Assembly (NCBI GenBank): GCA_937907415.1 | Contig: CALCHY010000390.1 | Coordinates: 1 to 11,289, forward strand | Length of the DNA stretch: 11,289 nucleotides | Direction of reading: 5' to 3' | Source: an uncultured Trueperaceae bacterium | GTDB taxonomy: Bacteria; Deinococcota; Deinococci; Deinococcales; Trueperaceae | Shown here: positions 1-7,808 of the stretch, in pieces | How positions within the stretch are numbered: position 1 is the stretch's first letter | Layout of the letters: the number at the start of each line of letters is the position of its first letter | The notes under the pieces: model-generated | The model's input: only the letters and a program-made list of their open reading frames with translations | What the model was told of the DNA's origin: nothing | Database searches by the model: none | Program-made: the position numbers and the translations under genes

Positions 1-976
1 CCTCCGTATCAGCTAGACGATGGCGGTTACGGCACGAGCGCGGCGCCTATCTATCAGTTGTTCGTTGAGAAGGCGTTGGCCCTAGATCCACGCTACGCCG
101 TGTTCGTCACGCCGTCACGCTGGATGGCGGGTGGGAAAGGGCTAGACAAGTACAGGCAGCAGATGCTCTCCGACAAGCGGCTGCGGAGCATCGTGGACTT
201 CCCGAAACTCTACGAGGCCTTCCCCGGCGTAAAGATTCGCGGCGGCATCTCCTACTTCCTGTGGGACCAGGAGCACAACGGCCTTTGCGAGGTACAGACG
301 ATTTGGGACGGAAAGCCGACGGGGCCAGCAGTTGCTCGCCAGTTGGATGCTTACGACATCTTGGTGCGCCGCAACGAAGCCATCCCCATACTTGAGAAGG
401 TGCGGGCAAAGGGCGAGCCAACGCTTGACGCGCGCGTATCAAGCAGGAAGCCATTCGGCCTGCCGACGTTCTTCCATGGAGCAGAACAGCCTACGGGCCT
501 GAATGAGCCCGTCCGGCTTTTCGGTTCCCAGAGGCTGAGCTGGGTCGACAGAAGCAACATCCCGGCCAACGCCGACTGGATTGACGAGTGGAAAGTACTC
601 ATGACGGCAGTGCAGGGTACAAGCGCTGCCATCGAGACCAAGTTCCTAAGTAAGCCAATCATCGCCGGGCCCGGAACTGCCTGCACCGAAACCTACCTCG
701 TCGCCGGGCATTTCGATAACGAACAAGACGCTAATATCTACGCTGGCTACTTGCGTACGCGGTTTGTCCGCTTCCTAGTCTCCCTCCGCAAGACGACACA
801 GCACGCTACGCGAGACGTTTACGCTTTCGTACCCGACCTACCCCTTGATGAAGAATGGACCGACGCCAAACTCTTCGGGCGTTACGACTTGACCGGGGCC
901 GAGGTGGCCTTCATAGAGTCACAAGTCGCGGAACATAACGACGTGACCCACGATGAAATTGCCACGGCCAGTGACG

Positions 977-987
<11 letters not shown>
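1..987 (+). CDS. Eco57I-like adenine-specific DNA methyltransferase, C-terminal part (5' end outside window)
   Basis: The reading frame is open from base 1, where it reads PPYQLDDGGYG. PPY is the remainder of the (N/D)PP(Y/F) catalytic motif IV of N6-adenine methyltransferases; the expected Asn codon lies just outside the window. About 328 residues are visible. The stretch after the motif (SAAPIYQLF, then TPSRWMAGGKGLDKYRQQML and GVKIRGGISYFLW) is, from memory, typical of Eco57I-type modification methylases, and the following ~200 residues would be the target-recognition part. The protein ends in an acidic DDDD tail. A TTG at 58 is not the start, because conserved sequence continues upstream of it. 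The SAM-binding motif I should lie to the left. The gene overlaps the nuclease-helicase gene by 11 bp, implying co-translation as a restriction-modification pair. Codon use looks less GC-biased than in the genes right of 5.4 kb, hinting at acquisition by transfer. The exact R-M type is inferred. Confidence 0.85.
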
Positions 988-3529
<2,542 letters not shown>

Positions 3530-3634
3530 CGGTTGGCCGAACCGCGCAGTTGCGGCTTCTCGGCCTGGTATCCCGGGGCTTCCATCAACTACCCACAGCG
3601 TTACTTCGACTCATGCGGGAGCCCCATAAATCCA

Positions 3635-4057
3635 GTGCGCCTTCGCCTCAACCGCGACGCCCACGCCGACCCACGCGCCAAGCTCTACGACATAGCAGAA
3701 CTGCAAGCCGGCTACTTCACCGCCACCCAGGCCCTGGAAGCCGGCTACAGTCGCGCCTCCCAGCACTACCACCAGAAGGCCGGGAACTGGCGCCCCGAAG
3801 GCCACGGTCTCTACCGACTCGACCGCTTCCCCCACACACCAGACGAGCATTACGTGCGGCTCATGCTGTGGAGCCGCGACCGCGCCGGCAACATCCAGGC
3901 CACCGTGTCGCACGAGACCGCCCTACAGGCTTACGAACTGAGCGACGTAATGCCCGCCAAGATCCACCTGAGCGTCCCGAAGGGTTTCCGGAAACAACCA
4001 CCCGCTAGCGTGAAGCTGAACCACCAGGACCTGCCCGCCTACAAAGCGCTCAACTGA
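3635..4057 (+). CDS. AbiEi-type antitoxin domain protein, apparently C-terminally truncated
   Basis: The N-terminal winged-helix region (GYFTATQALEAGYSR, residues ~26-40, then QHYHQKAGNW and GLYRL) and the next block (LWSRDRAG, VSHETAL, ELSDVMPAKIHLSVPKGFRK) match the AbiEi antitoxin domain of type IV toxin-antitoxin systems. In those systems the antitoxin represses the operon and counters an AbiEii nucleotidyltransferase toxin. From memory, members usually continue well past this point with a second domain. Here the protein ends after ~140 residues in QDLPAYKALN, and no AbiEii gene follows. The frame can be extended upstream to a TTG at 3533, but that segment is unlike the family, so GTG 3635 is preferred; its ribosome site is weak. 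The end meets the end of the GNAT gene on the other strand, overlapping by 8 bp. It is either a remnant left after rearrangement or a short orphan regulator linked to the upstream restriction genes. Confidence 0.72.
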   Translation: MRLRLNRDAHADPRAKLYDIAELQAGYFTATQALEAGYSRASQHYHQKAGNWRPEGHGLYRLDRFPHTPDEHYVRLMLWSRDRAGNIQATVSHETALQAYELSDVMPAKIHLSVPKGFRKQPPASVKLNHQDLPAYKALN

Positions 4058-4574
4058 GCAAGGTCTTCACTGTCGGCATCGGCAAGTAGAGGTGACGCGC
4101 GTCGTCGGCGAACGGCAGGAAGCCGTACCGTCGGTAGAACGCGGCCGCTCGATCGTTCAGGGCGTCGACCACCACCGCGAACGACGCCACGCGATCGCTG
4201 TTCTCGAACGCCCTCGTCAGCGCTTCCAACAAGAGGAGTTCGCCCAGTCCGTCCCCTCTCTGGGCCTCGTCCCGAGCTAGTCGCCCGATAAGCGTCGTGG
4301 GAAACCGATCATGGCGCGGAAGGCGCCCAGCCAACTCCTCGGGAAGCTCACTCCCCAGCACTGCGTATGCCGACAAGGTGAAATACCCAGCCGCACGCGT
4401 GGGCTCACCACGCGGCGCGAGCACGTACGTAACTGCCAAGCGACGCTTCAGGTCCTGGCCGGCGCGCCGCCTGAGGTACTCATCGAGCGACGCCTCGCCG
4501 CACGAGAAAGCAGCTCGATCATGAAACTTCGAATCGAGCAGCGCAACCGTGAACTTAGGATCAGTAGCCAGCAT
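4050..4574 (-). CDS. TacT-like GNAT acetyltransferase toxin
   Basis: A 174-residue GNAT-fold protein. The N-terminal FSCGEASLDEYLRRRA (residues 23-38) is the hallmark F-x-C-G...LD-x-YL block of TacT/AtaT-like toxins. IGRLARDEAQRGDGLGELLL (96-115) holds the acetyl-CoA pyrophosphate-binding RxxGxG motif. FYRRYGF (146-152) carries the tyrosine that acts as general acid in this family. Known relatives acetylate the amino group of aminoacyl-tRNAs and stop translation; the tRNA specificity of this one cannot be read from sequence. All key residues are present and the length is normal, so it is probably active. It starts 6 bp after the antitoxin stop codon, so the two are co-translated with the antitoxin first. 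It converges with the truncated AbiEi-type gene, their stop codons sharing one small palindrome at 4048-4059. Confidence 0.93.
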   Translation of the reverse strand: MLATDPKFTVALLDSKFHDRAAFSCGEASLDEYLRRRAGQDLKRRLAVTYVLAPRGEPTRAAGYFTLSAYAVLGSELPEELAGRLPRHDRFPTTLIGRLARDEAQRGDGLGELLLLEALTRAFENSDRVASFAVVVDALNDRAAAFYRRYGFLPFADDARHLYLPMPTVKTLLS

Positions 4575-4580
4575 GCAGCG

Positions 4581-4871
4581 CTAGCGTTCCACCTCAGCCG
4601 CATGCCGGTCCCGGGCCTTGCTAAGCGCCTCGCTGGGTGCAGGCGGGTTGATCAGCGCCTCCGCGAATGCACGGCTGTCGCGCGCGCTCAACTCCAGTTG
4701 CCCGTGCGCCTGCAGAGTCTTGTTCGCCTGCTCCAAGGCCGTCGAAATGATGAAGTCGCTGAGGCTGACGCCCTGCACGGCCGCCGCCCGCTCCAGCACG
4801 TCCTTCGCGCGCTTCGTCGCACGCGCCTGAATGCGCTCGGACCGGTTCTCCTGCCGCGTATTCAAGGCCAT
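4581..4871 (-). CDS. DUF1778 ribbon-helix-helix antitoxin (TacA-like)
   Basis: A 96-residue protein with the two parts of a TacA-type antitoxin. An N-terminal ribbon-helix-helix DNA-binding domain (residues ~10-55, with SLSDFIISTALEQA as its second helix) is followed by a C-terminal toxin-neutralising tail containing LSARDSRAFAEALINPPAPS, the usual DUF1778 signature. It binds and blocks the GNAT toxin encoded directly downstream, and by family precedent the complex represses its own promoter. The ATG at 4871 is supported by a canonical AAGGAGG ribosome site 9 nt upstream. Candidate operators lie upstream between 4893 and 4990. The gene looks intact. Confidence 0.93.
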   Translation of the reverse strand: MALNTRQENRSERIQARATKRAKDVLERAAAVQGVSLSDFIISTALEQANKTLQAHGQLELSARDSRAFAEALINPPAPSEALSKARDRHAAEVER

Positions 4872-4880
4872 TTGGGTCTC

Positions 4881-4887
4881 CCTCCTT
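4881..4887 (-). promoter_or_regulatory. Strong Shine-Dalgarno of the DUF1778 antitoxin gene
   Basis: On the - strand the bases read AAGGAGG, with 9 nt to the ATG at 4871. It is among the best ribosome sites in the window and fixes the antitoxin start. Most + strand genes here have weak sites. Confidence 0.8.
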
Positions 4888-4892
4888 AGAGC

Positions 4893-4912
4893 CGGCAGCC
4901 AGTCGACTGCCG
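4893..4912 (-). promoter_or_regulatory. Inverted repeat in the antitoxin leader, candidate operator
   Basis: CGGCAG (4893-4898) and CTGCCG (4907-4912) are perfect inverted arms. Overlapping the right arm is a perfect 10-bp palindrome, CAGTCGACTG (4900-4909). The repeat lies between the proposed -10 box and the ribosome site of the toxin-antitoxin operon, where a ribbon-helix-helix repressor could bind. It could instead form a hairpin in the leader RNA. The repeat is seen; the role is inferred. Confidence 0.4.
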
Positions 4913-4919
4913 TACTAAA

Positions 4920-4949
4920 GATGTACGCCGAACTGACTCACAGGGTCAA
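4920..4949 (-). promoter_or_regulatory. Candidate promoter of the TacAT-like operon
   Basis: On the - strand TTGACC (4944-4949) is followed after 18 bp by TACATC (4920-4925), a fair -35 and a modest -10 for a housekeeping sigma factor. The spacer contains the near-palindrome TGAGTCA (4934-4940), read TGACTCA on the + strand, and a second copy lies 50 bp further upstream at 4984-4990. A repressor bound in the spacer would block transcription, which fits the autoregulation known for this family. Confidence 0.4.
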
Positions 4950-5028
4950 ATGGCCGCGAATGCGGTAAACCCGGGGCGTAGCGTGACTCATTTAGGTGGT
5001 CCGATAACATTCTCAGTGAAGGGATGTC

Positions 5029-5121
5029 ATGCGATACAGTTCGCACTTGGCGCCCACTCTCATCGGCTACGCCCGCTGCTCCACCGACAAGCAGGACCTC
5101 GCCGCCACAGAGGACGCCGGG
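5029..5121 (+). pseudogene. Serine recombinase (resolvase) N-terminal remnant
   Basis: The first ~30 codons contain LIGYARCSTDKQDLAAT, the start of a Tn3-resolvase/DNA-invertase catalytic domain with the nucleophilic Ser in YARxST. After the codons for EDA the similarity stops. The frame continues only to 5229 with Gly/Ala/Arg-rich sequence unlike a recombinase, and none of the later catalytic arginines or the C-terminal helix-turn-helix is present. A GAAGGG ribosome-site-like stretch precedes the ATG at 5029. An ATG at 5024 is in another frame and does not give the resolvase sequence. This is the debris of a resolvase from a transposon or integrated element and indicates past mobility here. 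It is not functional as it stands. Confidence 0.7.
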
Positions 5122-5393
5122 CGTAGCAGCGCCTCGCGGCCCGAAACGGTCAGCGCGGCACCGCCGGGGGGCGAGCGAGGCGAAGCCGTCGGGGCGGGAC
5201 CGGGCGTCGGCGGAGCTGCTCGTGGGTGAGGGCCGCAGCGTGCCCAGCAGTTGATTAACGATGCGTTTCTTCGTCCTTGATGCTCAACGCCATGCTGAAC
5301 CCCATCTTAGGTGGCGGAAACCTCCCCTCAGCTCTACCTGGCTATCTGGCGGTAGCATTCGGCAGCAACGAGACCGAGTTGGAGGACGAGAAC

Positions 5394-5444
5394 ATGAACT
5401 CCCCCGTTAGCAACCGCCGCGCCGGTGTACGAAGACGCGCGTGA
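5394..5444 (+). CDS. Possible 16-residue Arg-rich leader peptide in front of the hydroxyacid oxidase gene
   Basis: ATG 5394 is preceded by GGAGG (5381-5385) with 8-nt spacing, a strong ribosome site. The frame encodes [16 protein letters not shown] and stops at TGA 5442-5444. That stop overlaps the GTG start of the next gene as GTGA, the classic arrangement for stop-restart translational coupling. The next gene has no comparable ribosome site. Five of 16 residues are Arg, including CGA-AGA-CGC codons just before the end, where ribosomes could pause. The same frame is open back to ATG 5280 (54 codons). Whether the peptide itself matters or only its translation is unknown. It may also reflect a frameshift that separated the true start from the oxidase frame. 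Confidence 0.3.
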   Translation: MNSPVSNRRAGVRRRA

Positions 5445-6646
5445 GCCAATCACTACAGGGCGTGGCCAGCATCGCCGACCTGCGCCGCAAGGCGCAGCGC
5501 CGCCTACCGCGCATGGCGTTCGACTACCTAGACGGCGGCGCGGACGCGGAGCGCACCCTGCGCGCCAACGTCGCGGCGTTCGACGACATCGTGTGGCGCC
5601 CACGTGGCGCCGTCAAGTTCGATAACGTCGACCTCAGCACTACGGTCCTCGGCCAGCGCCTGCCCTTCCCGATGGTCCTCGCGCCCGTCGGCTCTTCGCG
5701 CATGTTCTGGCCCCACGGCGAGGAGGCGGCAGCGGCGGCGGCCGGTGAGGCCGGCACCATCTACACGTTGTCTACCCTGTCTGGCACGCGCCTCGAGGAC
5801 GTGCGGGCGGCGCACCAGGGCACGTGCTGGTACCAGCTCTACCTCTGTGGAGGGCGCGACGTGGCAGCGGCCGCCATCCGGCGGGCCAAGGCCGCGGGGT
5901 ACGCGGCGCTAGTGGTGACGATAGATACTGCCGTGGCAGGCATGCGCGAGCGCGACATCCGCGACGGCGCACCCCAACTCATCGAGCGCAAGCTCCCTGA
6001 CATGCTCCCTTACCTGCCGCAGGTCCTCGCCCGGCCCCGCTGGCTCCTCGAGTTCTTCCGTGAGGGCGGCATCATGAACTTCCCTAACGTGGTGCTGCCG
6101 GACGGGCCCATGAAGTACGGCAACATCGGCACCCAACTCGCCGCGGCGGCCGTGACCTGGGCAGACCTCAATTGGATCCGCGAGCTGTGGGACGGCCCGA
6201 TCATCGTCAAGGGCGTGCACGTTGCAGACGACGCGCGCCGCGCCGTAGACGCAGGTGCGGCCGCGGTCGTCGTCTCCAACCACGGCGGCAGGCAGCTCGA
6301 CGGCGTAGCCCCCTCGCTCTACGCCCTGCCAGAGGTAGTGCGTGCGGTAGGCAATCAAATTGACGTCCTAATGGACGGCGGGATCAGGCGCGGCGCCGAC
6401 GTTGCCACTGCGCTCGCCGTCGGCGCTCGGGCCGTGCTCGTCGGCCGGGCGTACGCTTATGGCCTTGCCGCCGGGGGCAAGCATGGGGTGGCAACGGCCA
6501 TCGAGATCCTGCGCTCTGGTCTCGAGCGCACGTTCAGGCTGCTCGGCTGTTCATCGCTCGAGGAACTCACGGATGAGCTCTACAGCCTGCCTGCCGGTTG
6601 GCCGGCTGGTTGGCCGGGGACTACCGCGAGCTCCAGCGAGGCCTAG
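5441..6646 (+). CDS. FMN-dependent alpha-hydroxy acid oxidase/dehydrogenase (LldD/MdlB/glycolate oxidase family)
   Basis: This 401-residue TIM-barrel flavoprotein oxidises an L-2-hydroxy acid (lactate, glycolate, mandelate or similar) to the 2-oxo acid, with FMN as cofactor. Visible active-site elements, by analogy with glycolate oxidase, are DYLDGG (28-33), substrate-contacting WYQLY (130-134), the Arg in MRERDIRDG (168-176), FMN-contacting Lys257 in IIVKGV, the catalytic His281 and Arg284 of [10 protein letters not shown], and the phosphate-binding [10 protein letters not shown] (312-321) and GRAYAYGLA. All are intact and the length is normal. The C-terminus ends in a [11 protein letters not shown] repeat and a Ser-rich tail. 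The GTG at 5441 overlaps the stop of a short upstream frame. A second in-frame GTG at 5462 would begin just before the conserved [12 protein letters not shown] start. Whether it passes electrons to oxygen or to the respiratory chain cannot be told; no N-terminal cytochrome b2 domain is present. Confidence 0.95.
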   Translation: MSQSLQGVASIADLRRKAQRRLPRMAFDYLDGGADAERTLRANVAAFDDIVWRPRGAVKFDNVDLSTTVLGQRLPFPMVLAPVGSSRMFWPHGEEAAAAAAGEAGTIYTLSTLSGTRLEDVRAAHQGTCWYQLYLCGGRDVAAAAIRRAKAAGYAALVVTIDTAVAGMRERDIRDGAPQLIERKLPDMLPYLPQVLARPRWLLEFFREGGIMNFPNVVLPDGPMKYGNIGTQLAAAAVTWADLNWIRELWDGPIIVKGVHVADDARRAVDAGAAAVVVSNHGGRQLDGVAPSLYALPEVVRAVGNQIDVLMDGGIRRGADVATALAVGARAVLVGRAYAYGLAAGGKHGVATAIEILRSGLERTFRLLGCSSLEELTDELYSLPAGWPAGWPGTTASSSEA

Positions 6647-6676
6647 CGCGTGGTGGCGCCTGGATAGGATGGACGC

Positions 6677-7714
6677 ATGCGCGCGATCGTACTAGACGCA
6701 GCCAGGGCCCAACCCAAAGTACTGAACGTACCCGAGCCCGCCGTGCCCGACAACGGCGTGGTCGTGCAGGTGGTCGCCACCGGCCTGTGCCGCAGCGACT
6801 GGCACGGGTGGGCGGGCCACGAGGACATCCGGTTCCCGCACGTCCCCGGCCACGAACTGGCCGGAGTCGTCGTCGAGACTGGGAGAGACGTGAAACACTG
6901 GCAACCCGGCGACCGGGTAACCGTGCCGTTCGTGTGCGGCTGCGGTCACTGCGAGTGGTGCGATTCAGGCAACGCGCAAGTCTGCCCCAGCCAAGAACAG
7001 CCGGGGTTCACCCATTGGGGTTCGTTCGCAGAGTACGTGGCGTTACGCGCCGCAGACACGAACCTCGTGGCCATCCCGGAGAGCGTCGAGTTCGCCACGG
7101 CTGCCAGTCTCGGGTGCCGCTTCGCGACGGCCTTCCGCGCCGTTTCTGCTCGGGCAAACGTGCGTGCGGGCGAGTGGGTGACCGTCGTCGGCGTCGGCGG
7201 GGTTGGCCTGAGCGCCGTGATGATCGCTAAGGCTTTGGGAGCAAGAGTGATAGCCGTCGACCGCAACGCCGAGGCCCTGGAGGTGGCCAGGCAGGTGGGC
7301 GCCGAACACGTGCTACTTGCAGACAGCGCCAACGTCCCGGCCGCCGTGTTCGAGCTAACGGGCGGTGGTGCCCACGTAACGGTGGACGCCATCGGCAACG
7401 AGCAGGCTTGTTCTGACGCCATCATGAGCCTGCGCCGGCGCGGCAGGCACGTCCAGGTCGGCTTGCTGCCGCCCGTCACCGGCCACCCACGGGTGCCGAT
7501 GGCACGGGCAATAGCCTGGGAACTCGACTTGCTCGGCAGTCACGGCATGGCCGCCGTTGACTACCCGCGGATGCTCGAACTCATCCAGCGCGGCGCTCTG
7601 CAGCCGCAGCGGTTGATCGAACGCACCATCGGCCTGGAGGAGGCCGCCGAGTTGCTGCCGCGGTTCGACCGAGCCAAGGTCGCAGGGATGACGATCATCG
7701 ATCCGGCACGCTGA
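6677..7714 (+). CDS. Zinc-dependent alcohol dehydrogenase (medium-chain MDR family)
   Basis: A 345-residue medium-chain dehydrogenase that oxidises an alcohol or reduces an aldehyde or ketone with NAD(P). Zinc ligands are all present: catalytic Cys38 ([10 protein letters not shown]), His59 with Glu60 (GHE) and probably Cys147 (LGCRFATAF). The structural zinc site is Cys89, Cys92, Cys95 and Cys103 in [25 protein letters not shown] (172-181) is the Rossmann dinucleotide loop, and Asp195 at the end of the next strand (VIAVDRN) favours NAD over NADP. Length is normal and no residue is missing. An AGGATGG stretch just before the ATG at 6677 can serve as ribosome site. The gene lies 30 bp after the hydroxyacid oxidase, so the two are likely co-transcribed; alcohol and hydroxyacid oxidation would then be linked, but the substrate cannot be named. 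The Cys38-region sequence resembles enzymes annotated as primary-alcohol or sorbitol-like dehydrogenases. Confidence 0.95.
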   Translation: MRAIVLDAARAQPKVLNVPEPAVPDNGVVVQVVATGLCRSDWHGWAGHEDIRFPHVPGHELAGVVVETGRDVKHWQPGDRVTVPFVCGCGHCEWCDSGNAQVCPSQEQPGFTHWGSFAEYVALRAADTNLVAIPESVEFATAASLGCRFATAFRAVSARANVRAGEWVTVVGVGGVGLSAVMIAKALGARVIAVDRNAEALEVARQVGAEHVLLADSANVPAAVFELTGGGAHVTVDAIGNEQACSDAIMSLRRRGRHVQVGLLPPVTGHPRVPMARAIAWELDLLGSHGMAAVDYPRMLELIQRGALQPQRLIERTIGLEEAAELLPRFDRAKVAGMTIIDPAR

Positions 7715-7717
7715 GGA

Positions 7718-7740
7718 CGAAGTTGCGCCCTTCAACTTTG
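7718..7740 (+). terminator. Hairpin after the alcohol dehydrogenase gene, weak terminator candidate
   Basis: CGAAGTTG (7718-7725) can pair with CAACTTTG (7733-7740) through eight pairs including one G-U, with a 7-nt loop. It starts 4 bp after the stop codon. The stem is AT-rich for this genome and no T tract follows, so intrinsic termination would be weak. Its placement between two gene blocks is the main support. Confidence 0.35.
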
Positions 7741-7808
7741 GCGAACTAGCTTGTCAACCACGGGCGCCGGTCCGAGGTGGCAAGATTGAGCATGAACGTG
7801 AGCCGCCG

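Larger units (their letters stand above)
4872..5440. other. Gene-poor junction between the toxin-antitoxin pair and the metabolic operon
   Basis: These ~570 bases hold the toxin-antitoxin control region (4881-4990), the resolvase remnant (5029-5121), a very GC-rich stretch without recognisable coding similarity (5128-5235), and a less biased stretch (5236-5393) with no clear promoter. A 54-codon frame starting at ATG 5280 runs to the stop at 5442-5444. Its upstream part has no ribosome site and no recognisable similarity; its last 16 codons are listed separately as a leader ORF. No tRNA, insertion-sequence ends or attachment site was recognised. Confidence 0.6.

Noticed and set aside
4311..4889. 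192-codon + strand frame across the toxin-antitoxin genes
   Set aside because: Antisense to two clearly recognised genes and without similarity or ribosome site.
5024..5254. Frame from ATG 5024 as a protein-coding gene
   Set aside because: It is out of frame with the resolvase sequence and gives Pro/Arg/Ser-rich sequence typical of GC-rich noise.
6598..7230. 210-codon + strand frame overlapping the oxidase end and the alcohol dehydrogenase
   Set aside because: Arg/Gly-rich shadow of the dehydrogenase frame with no similarity.
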